Shown: positions 11,477 through 21,545 of the stretch, one piece after another
How the letters are laid out: every line of letters begins with the position of its first letter
Position numbering within the stretch: position 1 is the first letter of the stretch
Assembly (NCBI GenBank): GCA_019426215.1
Contig: CM033395.1
Coordinates: 17,040,569 to 17,104,568, forward strand
DNA from: Buddleja alternifolia
Lineage: Eukaryota > Streptophyta > Magnoliopsida > Lamiales > Scrophulariaceae
Length of the DNA: 64,000 nt
Reading direction: 5' to 3'
Made by a program: the position numbers and the translations under genes
Notes under the pieces: generated by a model
The model's database searches: none
The model's input: only the letters and a program-made list of their open reading frames with translations
Told to the model about the DNA's origin: nothing

Positions 11477-12760
11477 ATGGCTCGAACTAAGGGTAAAAAA
11501 GATGTCGAGGGAACTTCGAGGGGTAAACAGCCCGTGTTCGAGCTGGAATTATCTAGTAGTGAGGAGGAGGATAATGTACCCCTTGATCCAAGATTTGATA
11601 GTCTAGATGTTCAAGCAGTTTTTAGGCGATTCGGAGCACGGGTGATACACAAAGAAAAGCCTTTTTCGCTTGCAAAGGCTCCGAATAAAACTCTCCTTAG
11701 GTTCCACAAGTGGCAACCATTTCTAGAAGAGCCACACAAGATTAATCTTTTCTGGGTACAGGAATTTTATGCTTCAGCTGTAGTTAGTCAACGGATTCGG
11801 AAACGCACGGTTGGATATGGAGAGGCCACTGAGACTACAGTACGGGGTAGAACAGTTACATATGATGAGGATGCCATCAGAGAGTGTATTGCTTTCCCAG
11901 CTGGGCCCTCTGTCTGTGCCTATGACGAGTTAGTGAAGAACCGTTATGCAGCTGTCGATTTAGAGGTTGTTCTTCATGAAGTGGCGGAGGAGAGCACTGA
12001 GTGGGTAAATAATACCATGATTAAGGCTGGGACACTGAAGCCTGCAGCGAAGTTCTGGTATGAGTTTATCCGACACAATGTAATGCCGAGCATGAACAAA
12101 TCTGAGTTGTCTAAGGATCGAGCTGTCTTGTTATATACCTTTCTGCAGAGGATGGAGATTGACATAGTTGGGCGTATCTATTCAGCGTTACATTTACAGA
12201 TTAAGCGATTATCTGCTGAGTTGCCGGGGGATGCATCCACTGCTCCATCCCAAAAGAAGACGCCGTTTATATTTCCTTCCCTGCTTAGCAGCTTATGTGC
12301 AAGTGCCTTAGTGCCACATTTCGAGGGTGAGGAGTTGGATGCACCGGGGCAGATTTTAGAGGATACATGGTTGGTTCGCAAGGTGCAGGGGAATAAGAGA
12401 GCTCTCCATAATCGGGCCAGTGGAGAGGGGTCGAGTCAGCAGCCACATATGTCAGCTCCTCCACAGTTTACTTCGGGGACATCTCAAACCCAGGCTATAG
12501 CTCAACTTCAGTTAGAACAGTCGGTCATTATGACTAATATGAAGATGCTTGCCCAGTACCACCGACAGTTGATGATCTGCAATTATATTTTAGCCGGGCG
12601 ACCAGTATTTGACTACCCGGGTATCCCAGATTTTCTTCCGTTTCCGACTGTGCCTACTGATGAGCTGATGATGGACACGGATGCTCGTGATGAGGGGGAT
12701 GCAGATGGTGCTGATGGGGATGATGCTGAGGAGGGAGATGATGATGTGGATATGCAGTGA
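11477..12760 (+). CDS. Athila 1 post-pol ORF, 'putative plant transposon protein' type (427 aa)
   Basis: An uninterrupted ORF in the env position. I chose the ATG at 11477 (MARTKGKKDVEG); the frame is open slightly further upstream but without an ATG. Residues about 30-220 have the pattern of the plant transposon-protein family: FHKWQPFL, LFWVQEFYASAV, a V-x-G-R-x-V-T-Y segment, AIRECIAFP, then KFWYEFIRHNVMPSMNKSELSKDRAVLLYTFL. The C-terminus is very acidic (DARDEGDADGADGDDAEEGDDDVDMQ). No signal peptide or convincing membrane span is visible, so an envelope function is not supported. The homologue in Athila 2 is broken; this copy looks translatable. Confidence 0.8.
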   Translation: MARTKGKKDVEGTSRGKQPVFELELSSSEEEDNVPLDPRFDSLDVQAVFRRFGARVIHKEKPFSLAKAPNKTLLRFHKWQPFLEEPHKINLFWVQEFYASAVVSQRIRKRTVGYGEATETTVRGRTVTYDEDAIRECIAFPAGPSVCAYDELVKNRYAAVDLEVVLHEVAEESTEWVNNTMIKAGTLKPAAKFWYEFIRHNVMPSMNKSELSKDRAVLLYTFLQRMEIDIVGRIYSALHLQIKRLSAELPGDASTAPSQKKTPFIFPSLLSSLCASALVPHFEGEELDAPGQILEDTWLVRKVQGNKRALHNRASGEGSSQQPHMSAPPQFTSGTSQTQAIAQLQLEQSVIMTNMKMLAQYHRQLMICNYILAGRPVFDYPGIPDFLPFPTVPTDELMMDTDARDEGDADGADGDDAEEGDDDVDMQ

Positions 12761-14388
12761 CGAGTTTCTGTGTCTTGAGCTATTTTCCTGTTTTATTTTT
12801 GTTTTTGTTTTTATGTTTTCGTTTTTGTTTTTTTTTATGTTGTTTTCATTTTTGGTTTTCTGTTTATTTTGGGCATGTACTGCTTTAACTAATGACTATA
12901 TGTTTTGTACTGTCTTTCTCATGCTTTTGTGTTTAACTTCTTAGTGAGCACATGGAAAGCGTGAGTAGGAGAGTCCGATGTATGTTGAGCATTCTGATAG
13001 GATCGCCTCGATTTTAAGCGCAACTGACTACTCCTAGGTTTGCTTTTTAAGCTTTCCAATTTTGTAAGTTTTCCTTTTACCCTTTTTCATGGTTTGATTC
13101 TGGATGTAACATTGAGGGCAATGTTAGTATAAGTTTGGGGGTGTAAGGGTAGTACTTATAAAATTTATTCATGTAGGTGAATCACGAGAAAAATTTAAGC
13201 ATGAAATTTTTTTTTTTAGTCCCTAAATTGATGCAATGAAACTGATTAACGTGAGTTCAATGGCATCATTTCTTGAGTTATATTGGAATTCAATGCAATA
13301 CACATGTCTTTACCTTGCTTGTGGGACCCTAGATGAGAGTAGAATTTCCTTAGATGAAGCACAAATGCACAATAAGTTGAGGGTAGAGGAGTTAAGTTGG
13401 ATAATCATTCTGAAACACTTAAGGAATTTCTCCAAGAAATATTGACTTAGATTTTTCTTAGGGTCATGAATTGAGTAGTTGCTTCATATGCCTAATGAAT
13501 AATGAATAAGGTTGATGAAAATTGGTATGACTATAAAGTCAGGCTGATATGTACTGGAGGTGAAAAGCTACATGCCTATAAACTGTACTATTAAGCTAAT
13601 TTGAGCTTTGCTCAAGCCAATTAAAGTTGAAAGTGAATGAAAGGTCTAGTTTTATTTCGTGGCCTTTGACACTCGAGCGATTATATCCGTAAGGAGTGTC
13701 TGGACACTTAATGCCCTAAAACTATCTAGTTTGGGAGTCATTGATCCAAAGCTCGATACATGGGTGTCATAGAAAGCCTAAGGGAATAGAACATTACACA
13801 TGACCTAGCCTTAATGAATTTAAATGGAAGTTTCATGTGAGGTTTAAAGTTTAAATGGTTTAAGTGATGAAATGTAAGTGGATTTGAAGTTTTCTATGAG
13901 ACTTGTGCTTTAGGATTGATCGAAGGTTAATAGATATGGGAGAAAATCTGAAATTTGGTAAAGATGTCACTTGACTATAATGCCTTAGACTTACAATCAC
14001 TACACCCTTTAGAGGTTTTTATTCAAGTCAAGGTGTACCATGAGCGAGTCTTTGATATGTGTATATAATTGTGAGCTTTAACGGTCGATTTTTATGCCAT
14101 TGTTTTCTTGTTGATTAAGTTGATTTGTGTTGATAAAGGGATTGAAATTTGATTGGATTTTGTGGGTATATCATCTGCAAAACCTCACGAGACAACACTC
14201 GTCCTCCTTTGGTAAAATTGAGGTTTAACGGCTTGTTGCATACGCTAAATGCAATCGTGATCTCTACGAAAGTGAGCTTTGTTTTGTTTTTTTTTGTTTT
14301 TTTTCTTTCTTTATCGTGGTGTTGTGTAAGTCTTAGTTTTCTTTTGTTTAAATTGCTCAGGGACGATCAATGTTTAGTTTGGGGGTAT
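12761..14388 (+). other. Athila 1 3' untranslated region with an internal and a terminal polypurine tract
   Basis: About 1.6 kb without a supported gene. An internal tract (ATTGAGGGCAATGTT, then AAGTTTGGGGGTG; 13111-13143) closely resembles the terminal tract (AGTTTGGGGGTAT, 14376-14388) next to the LTR. The same pair occurs in Athila 2. Confidence 0.7.
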
Positions 14389-15619
14389 TGATAAGCTTGA
14401 GTTTTACGTGTTTTAGGGCCCGATAATTGTTTGATTTAGAGTCGATTATAAGTGATTTTTACCACTTGTGGCTTTGATATGTTTGTTAAATGAGTACAGG
14501 GGTAAAAACCAAACAATCAAGCGAAAGGAGCCGAAAAACACAAAATTTTTCTACATTGCCTTCATAGTCCGGACGTGGCCAAAATGCAGTCCGGACATTG
14601 ACTGGTCAACGTACGTACGTGGGAAAAATGCAGTCCGGACGTGAGAGGCGGCTGGACGAGTTTTGGAAAGTTTTCATTCCTAATTCAACTAGGAGACCTG
14701 GAGATCATCATCTATAAATACATCCTCTTCCAACATCATTAGGGTTCGAAATTTTCAGCTTTGGAAGAGAGTTTGGAGCCAAGAAACGAGCAAAATGAAG
14801 AGAACGACGATTCTACACGAATTCTTCAATTCGTAATAGGAAGAATTTTATTTTCTAGATTATTTGTCTATGAATAATTCTACGATTTTAATTGTTTTTC
14901 CAATTATGAGTATGAACTAATTTACTTTAACTAAGGCCATGTAAATGCCAATTTTATGAGTTTATATATATGAATTGATTGTTCGTCTTAATTCTATTAT
15001 TGCTTTGTGTGTTAATTTTATGCTTTTATTCCAATCGTATGCCTGATGAACATATGCTTGCTAATTAGCCTAGTTTATGATTCGAGAGAATATAGATTAG
15101 GGTTTAAAGGAATTAACACATTATCCGACAAACATGAGGAATTGCTCCTAGGTATAGATTTCCGGGTGCTGTTAGCTGGATTAATCCAGGGGAATTCTAA
15201 AACGTGAATGCATGGTTAATGATTTGATTCTCGGATAGAATTATTTAGAGAACCGTCACATAATCATAGGATTATTACGGCCGAGAGATCGGGTAGTAAT
15301 TAATTAAGGTTTTTTCCACTAAAGCAATAGTAGTCTAATCCTTCGAATAATCACTCATATATATTAAAGAGTAATAACGGTTGAAGCATGTGCCTTAGTT
15401 GCTTTCTCACATAAGAATCTTAATCAATTTGTCAAGTATCATTTTCACTTTTTCATTGTCAATTAAAAATCCTCTTTTGATTTAATTTTAATTGCTTTTA
15501 ACTTGTTAAGTTAAAATACGAGTCTCTGTGGGTTCGACATCCCGAACTTAAAAATCCACTTTATTACTACACACGACCAGTCCACTTGCTGTGCAAACAC
15601 GTAAGGATTTTTCGTGTCA
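14389..15619 (+). repeat. Athila 1 3' LTR (1231 bp)
   Basis: It starts TGATAAGC after the polypurine tract and ends TTTCGTGTCA, the same end as the Athila 2 LTRs. It contains the palindromic words ACGTACGTACGTGGG (14609-14623) and TCCGGACGTGAGA (14634-14646) and a TATA box (TATAAATA, 14713-14720). The ten bases after it (AGTTTTTGGC) match the start of the Athila primer-binding region but may belong to the Copia gene next door. Confidence 0.85.
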
Positions 15620-15978
15620 AGTTTTTGGCCCATTAGCCATCCTCAGGACCATGTCCCCATCTTTTAGCTCTTTGCTTCTAGACAACACTTGCAAGTCATT
15701 GCAAAGGTGAGTACCACAGCCGGTGTGAAACACCCAAGAAGCATGGTCAATTGAAAAATTAACCTCAACAATAAACACACCTTCGTTGTGGCTTTTGAAG
15801 GTAGCAGGACGATCCTTGCTCAAGTGTTCCATCCCATGGCAATGAGGGCAACCACCCTTTGGCGTTTTGTCTCCAAATGTTCTCTCGAACTCATCATTGA
15901 TATCCTTGGCTAGTTTGATCTTTCTATATCTCTCAATCATATGATCAGACATCATAAACAATACGAAAGATCGAACAT
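15620..15978 (-). pseudogene. Copia A gag-protease fragment (zinc knuckle and protease start)
   Basis: On the minus strand this reads SDHMIERYRKIKLAKDINDEF, a zinc-knuckle-like CPHCHGMEHLSKDRPA in which the last Cys is Arg, then the protease entry IVEVNFSIDHASWVFHTGCGTHLCNDLQVLSRS. The catalytic Asp of the usual D-T-G is His here, so it is inactive. It is cut at 15619 by the Athila LTR and at 15979 by the CACTA-like transposon, and the adjoining part of gag is at 19543-19795. Confidence 0.85.
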
Positions 15979-17635
15979 CACTACTACAGAAACGACCTAT
16001 TACAGCGGTTTTTTTGAACCTATTACAGCAATTTTAACCACTGTAATAGATTCCAGGCCTATTACAGCGGTTAAAAACCGCTGTAGTAGGTACCCCATTA
16101 CAGCGGTTATAAAAATAACCCCTATAATAGGTGCCCCTATTACAGCGGTTTTTTTTGTAACCCCTGTAATAGGTGCCGCTATTACAGCAGTTTTTTTTGT
16201 AACCCTTGTAATAGGGGGCTGTAAATTTTTATTTTTTTTTTTTACCAAATTTCATGTCCAACCTAAATTCTTGAAGGAGCAAAACTTGTTTTAATCAAAT
16301 CATGAACTTTAATTTAAGGAACAACTGGAAAGCCAAAAAGTTATAATCAAAAGAACCTACAAAAAAAATTAGCTCATCCTGTTCAGGGATAAGATCAAGA
16401 ATAAAAATGCAATAAACCTGAATACATATGTTTCCATGAAATTTCTTGTCTCCAAAATAAGTGTGTCAGTGTTAGGAAAAGCTTTGTTGCCACCATACAA
16501 TGATATATAAACATCTTAAACAATATTTAAAAATGATTACACATGCTCTTATGTGAAATACACAAGGCGTAAAATCATTTTATGTCTCAGACAGATAAAT
16601 AATGAAAACATCATTAGGCCAATCAAACAAATGGACAAAATTGCATCACGAGGTTGATAAGCTACAAGAGAATGAAGATCCATTGCAAAAATGGTCTCAG
16701 AAAGTGTCTGGGGACAAGCGTAGAACAAATGCTTTCTTTTAGCCAGTTCTTCAGCCAGAAATTTAACACACTGCAAAAGAGAATTCAGTAACTAATCTGT
16801 AAATTGTACATTGTGTGATCAAACCAAGATTGGACAGTTCACTGAATTCATATACTAGAAAAATAATAAAGCGAGCAAGATAAATAAGATTATAATAAAT
16901 TAAAGTCAACAGGACAGGATTTAAGTCTTGATCATCTTGTTTTGGACAGAAGCTTATGAATTTACGAGTTAAGACAAAGATGACAACTGAAACATAATTC
17001 TAGCTGCAAAATCAAAGAGGTGAAACAAATAAGAGATTCAAATGCACTATTGGAATTTCAAGATAATGAATCAAACTCCGTAAGAAAATGAATCTTTCTT
17101 TTGCATCGTGAATATGATTAATTCCCTTTGAACTCAAGATTATTGACCTTCACCACAAAAGAATAATGCAAAACAAAAAACATATAGACTCCTGAATCAA
17201 ATCGTTGAACAATTTATTGAATTTAACCTCTTGGGAAGAGCAGGATCAGAGTTACATTCTTATCGACAAATTTGCATACAGCTCAAGTTATTACTGCCTT
17301 TCATATCCTTCATACACACGACTACTATTTCCTCCCTGACCACCATGTAAGTTAAATTTCATACAATTACAAGATTCTTATAAATCTTGAACATTATAAT
17401 TTTCACATAATCTTATAAATAAAGACTAACCTTTGTTCATAGCCTTCATTGGTAGTCTTTTATCGTTGATTCATTGCAAAGTCTCGTGACAAAGATTCCA
17501 AACCACTAGTAAATCAAATAACCATTCAAATATGTCTCTTATCAAACATCAATGTAACATGTTCAAGCTCTCATACAAATAAAAAAACATAACAAGAAAA
17601 AGGAATCAACACTTGGATAAAACAGAAACATACCA

Positions 17636-17803
17636 TTACAAATGAGGATGCTGTCTGATTCTCTTCTTCTCGTTCCTTCTCTGCTTACTTCCCTCATTTG
17701 GCTGGTTAGGAAGTATAGGATCCCCAGGCACACATTTCACCCACGCATATGGACCTAACAATTTTTTCCACAACAAATCATCAACTCCAATTCTCTTCCA
17801 CTC
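17636..17803 (-). pseudogene. exon-like segment inside the CACTA-like element, unidentified
   Basis: On the minus strand a TTGAG acceptor is followed by an open frame (EWKRIGVDDLLWKK ... PYAWVKCVPGDPIL ... SKQRRNEKKRIRQHPHL) that ends at TAA. If spliced to the upstream CKS1-like exon the frame is kept, giving LLSE-EWKRIGV; CKS1 proteins have a similar E-W-x-x-I-G-V step here. Beyond that point the resemblance ends and the tail is strongly basic. I do not recognise the source gene. Confidence 0.4.
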
Positions 17804-18153
17804 CTCAAGTAATTGAAAACAAAGCATTACGAATTTAAAATCAACATATTTAGAAAAATGTCAACTCCAATTCACTATTTGAATAGTTTCTAAGCAAAAA
17901 TCAATGTAACCGGTCGTATTTATCCAACCAAAACATAACATCATAATATCAATTTTGTTCGTGATTGAGCTTCGCCACTCAAAAAAACCACAACACTCAT
18001 AATTTCTCAGTCATTTAAATGAATAATTGAACTCCAACACCAAATCAAAAAGAAAACTCTAATCACAAATGCAACATCACTTAATTAATAAAACAGATAA
18101 CACAAAATCATTAACCTTAACTATGCACACCGATACATATACGGATAACTTAC

Positions 18154-18214
18154 TTCCGAGAGTAGGCGATTCTTAGGAAGCAGTTTGGCCACCTCTGCTG
18201 GAAGCACAACATGC
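18154..18214 (-). pseudogene. captured exon of a CKS1 (cyclin-dependent kinase regulatory subunit) gene
   Basis: The minus strand encodes HVVLPAEVAKLLPKNRLLSE, the hallmark segment of plant CKS1, a small protein that binds cyclin-dependent kinases. It is bordered by a good acceptor (TGTTTTCAG/G) and donor (GAA/GTAAGT), so it looks like an intact internal exon. The usual first exon (MGQIQYSEKYFDDTYEY) was not found upstream and the usual C-terminal exon was not found downstream. It lies inside the CACTA-like element, which suggests gene-fragment capture rather than a working gene. Confidence 0.8.
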
Positions 18215-19542
18215 CTGAAAACATACAAATCCACAAAAAGTGTTCGATAAATTTCCTCAACGAAACAAAACACCGTAAACAAAATTGGACAAAAAATAAT
18301 AATCAGATAATTCTGAAAGCCACAGAATAGTCTCAAATACATGCTTCTACAACCGCCTATTCCGAAATCTCATCTAATCGAAGAAAAATAAACGACTTCC
18401 AAACATTGTAGCTACATACACATTCTTAACTCAATTTTACGCAGGTCATATGAAACTCGAGATACAGCCTATCATCCTACAATTCCATTTCTACCATACA
18501 TTAGCACATAGGACCCCAAATTATAGCAAACTTCACAATTTTACACATTCAGAACTTAATTTCCAATACTCATCCTCATATTATCGAAACGATTTCGTCT
18601 TTCTCTTCCAAATAAAGTTTCTAATGTCTAATTAAACTAAATCTACAAAATTCTCAACCTTTTATCAACATTCATGCACTTTACTATATAATACACCGAA
18701 AACTTTCAACCAAAACACAAAGTTAAGCACAAATCAACAATTCAAAAGTAGGCCTACACATTCACAGGCTTCAAAAATTATCCAAAATTTGCAATAAAAC
18801 CTAAATCAATATCACGAATTCGAGTAAATCTGCATATAAATTGACTTTCTGTAAAAGATAAACCATTAAACTATCATTCAGCATTAAATTAAGGACAACA
18901 AAAATGTATTTATTAAAACAAAAATTGAAGATAAACGAGAGCGGAACATACCTTTGTTGACGAACGACGAGGAATTGAAGGGTTTCTGCAAGTTTCGGTT
19001 GTGGCGAAAGCACCAACTCCGGCCGGCGGAGCTTCCGACCACGTTAACAGATCTGAAGTGTTAGTGTGACGGCAGAGAGCGCGGCTGGTGGTGGTCGTGG
19101 AAGGAGGAGAGCGTGGCAGCAGTACACAGTGGAGGTAATGTCGGTGGCAGTAAACGACGGCATTGGTGGTGGTAGTGAGAGAGAGAGAGGACCTAGAGAG
19201 AGAGATGAAATGAAGGGGGTGGTGGTAGTGAGAGAGAGAGACGAGCTACAAAGAGAGATGAAATGGAGTGGGGGGTTGGGTTTATTTTTAATCACCCATT
19301 AAGGCGGTTCTCATTTGAACAACTTTAATAGGTACACACCTGTTACAACGGTTTTTTTTTAAAACCGCTGTAATAGACTTGTTACACTAAACTATTACAG
19401 CGGTTCACAAAAAAACCACTATAATAGGTTCTCTATTATAGCGGTTAGTTGCGAACCGCTGTAATAGGGGCCTCCGTTCAACGATTTTGGCAAAATTGCT
19501 GTAATAGGTGTGCTGTAATAGTGTATTTTTGTAGTAGTGTGT

Positions 19543-19795
19543 GAGCCTCATCATTGATTTGCTTTGTCCAGTACTCCAAAGTACGAGCACGAGTTGCAGG
19601 TTTAGGTCTAGATGAGATTTCCCCTTTAATTATGTAGTCAAGACCCTTAACCCTAAGATACACATCTAAAGCCAAATGCCAATAGGTGTACTTCGAGCCA
19701 TCAAACTTGTTGCGTTTGAGAATCCATAGACAAGTATAAATCATATCCATGATAATACTATGTAAAATGAGATAAAACAAAAAACGATCATTAGC
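19543..19795 (-). pseudogene. Copia A gag N-terminal fragment
   Basis: The minus strand reads LKRNKFDGSKYTYWHLALDVYLRVKGLDYIIKGE ... TLEYWTKQINDEAHT, the N-terminal part of a Copia Gag. It stops at the CACTA-like insertion; the continuing minus-strand frame resumes at 15978. Much of the middle of Gag is missing, so the element was already deleted. Confidence 0.8.
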
Positions 19796-21531
19796 ATTCA
19801 ATTCTAACATATACTCACATGAAATTAAAGAATTTTAAATATACATGTGTTTTCCCACTTAACTTTACAAAATCCATCACCCCAAATTGACAGAAGACGT
19901 GAAATTTAAAATCTCCAGTGGGATCAAGCGTCAAATGTCCCAACCTCATCCCACGACTCATGGTCAATGGGCGGTAACATAGAACAGGCACGACGACCCC
20001 ATCCACATCCAGGTGGTTCTCGAGATGTTTGCCTCACATTTCATGCACGTCCCGAGAACAAGATGAAACCGTACAATAATCTATGTTTTAAGTCCGACCC
20101 ATCAAATTCTCACGCAATAACAGTGCCCAGGGAGTCCCACGACTCATGGTCGACCTCTGGGTAGACTGAGATCTGTGTGCACTTCTAGTATGACCACCTG
20201 TCGTAGTAGAAGGCCTAGTTGTGAGATTACTACACCTAACTTGCCACCATCCCACGACTCATGGTTAGTGATGAAAAGCCACGCTATTCCCTCTCACATC
20301 TAATGATGGAAGGCACTGGACCTAATCAAGGAGCTCCCCCCCCCCCCCCCCCCCCCCCCGTTTAAGGACTTAATATGGATTAAGGGGTTTTTTCAAAACA
20401 AGGTCTCACTCTTTTCAATTACTTATCTTTCTTAGGTGATCATGCATATATGCACAACATTCATAACATAAGAAAATAAGCAATCATGCATAAAGCGGTA
20501 AATGTGATCTTATTCAAGCCAATATCTAAACACCCTGAGCCATCAAGGTGTTGACCATTATAATCTAAGGACTCGGACCCTACACTAAGGTCTTCAAAAC
20601 TCCATGGGATTGAATGCGTCCATCTTTATATTCAAATTTACATTTAAATAAACCTTTCCCTCTCACCCTCTCATTTACAATAAAAGGAAAAACATGGCAT
20701 GCAGGCCTCAAATTATAAAATCAACTAGTCTATGGCTCGACCCGGATCACCACATAATCACATAAACATGCTATCATGCAAATATGAATTAATATTCACC
20801 ATCTTTAATTAAAGATGATCAAATTAATTAATGGATCCAAAGACTCTAATTTCTAAAAACCAATTTTAGAAACATCATTGAAAAAGTCATACTTTTCCAA
20901 AAGATTTTCCAAAAACCCCAATTTTATTTAATTTCGAAAATTAATAAATTCCATTTTATTTCAATTCTCAAAATTAAATAAAAAGATTCCTTTTTTAAAA
21001 AATCCAATTTTAGAATAAATTTTAAATAATTTCAATTTGAGATTCAAAACTTAATTTTACAAAATCACAAATTAGGGTTGCACTTTTAATTTAATTGCAA
21101 AAATGACCCAAGACCTAAAATGCAATTATTACAAAAAAATTTGGAAATTGGGGAAATTGCATAAAACCCCTAAGGTGAAAAACACGACAGTCGTCGCCTC
21201 ATGCGCCATCGCCCGGCAGCGCTGTTCGCGACGGCGCGTCGCGCGCAGCGACGCCCGCTGGTGGCACGTGCGCGCAGCGACCATGTTGCCTGTGCATGCG
21301 CCGCCTCAGCACGTCGCTATTCGCAATGCAACACTGTTCCGGCAGCGCTGCCTCGATGGCGACATTCCTTCCCTTTTTTTTTAAACATAAAAACGCATCC
21401 CTCGATTTTCAGATTAATATCAAATCTATGGATCCAAAAATTAAACAAAAATTCCAACCAATTCCACTATGCAATAAAACTAATTTTAAAGCATATAAAC
21501 ACGAAAAAAATCTGAGCCATGTCTAAACCTT
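19796..21531 (-). other. Copia A leader region with motif repeats, a C24 tract and a GC-rich island
   Basis: A non-coding leader between the primer site and gag, on the minus strand. CCCACGACTCATGGT occurs three times (about 19950, 20136 and 20251). A run of 24 C spans 20336-20359. A GC-rich island lies at about 21185-21365 in an otherwise AT-rich stretch. The short frames here are not credible genes. Confidence 0.6.
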
Positions 21532-21544
21532 GGCTCTGATACCA
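21532..21544 (-). other. primer-binding site of Copia A (initiator tRNA-Met type)
   Basis: The minus strand reads TGGTATCAGAGCC one base after the LTR end, the usual Copia primer site complementary to initiator tRNA-Met. Confidence 0.9.
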
Positions 21545-21545
21545 C

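Larger units (their letters stand above)
7743..15619 (+). mobile_element. Athila-lineage Ty3-gypsy element 1, 5'-truncated in this window
   Basis: From left to right: the 3' end of RT, RNase H, integrase (partly duplicated), a spacer, the post-pol ORF, a long 3' UTR and the 3' LTR. Gag, protease and most of RT are absent. Since the left edge coincides with the Sirevirus LTR end, that Sirevirus probably inserted into this pol, and the missing half would then lie left of the window. The right end abuts a Copia gag-protease fragment. Confidence 0.8.
15979..19539. mobile_element. CACTA-like (En/Spm-type) non-autonomous transposon, 3.56 kb
   Basis: The left end begins CACTACTACAGAAA and the right end is the inverse of CACTACTACAAAAA. 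Both ends carry many inverted copies of a subterminal repeat (core CTATTACAGCGGTT; about 15995-16222 and 19290-19539), the usual CACTA architecture. It splits a Copia gag frame cleanly. The flanking three bases (CAT left, TGT right) do not match, so the 3-bp target duplication is not confirmed. No transposase was recognised. The interior is AT-rich and carries exon-like pieces, including one from a CKS1 gene. Confidence 0.75.

Noticed and set aside
16549..16776. 75-aa minus-strand frame inside the CACTA-like element
   Set aside because: Possible captured exon, but I recognise no family and see no firm splice sites.
17636..17803. Calling the downstream exon the true C-terminus of CKS1
   Set aside because: Only E-W-x-x-I-G-V matches; the phosphate-binding and HRPEPH regions of CKS1 are absent.
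18801..19016. First exon of a chimeric CKS1 gene
   Set aside because: The frame joins correctly but has no ATG (it opens at TTG and an upstream in-frame stop lies near 19044).
19044..19302. Ser/Leu- and Arg/Gly-rich frames on both strands at the CACTA right end
   Set aside because: Simple GAGA/GGTGGT sequence gives open frames on both strands.
21103..21526. Overlapping Arg/Ala-rich frames
   Set aside because: By-product of the GC-rich leader island of Copia A.
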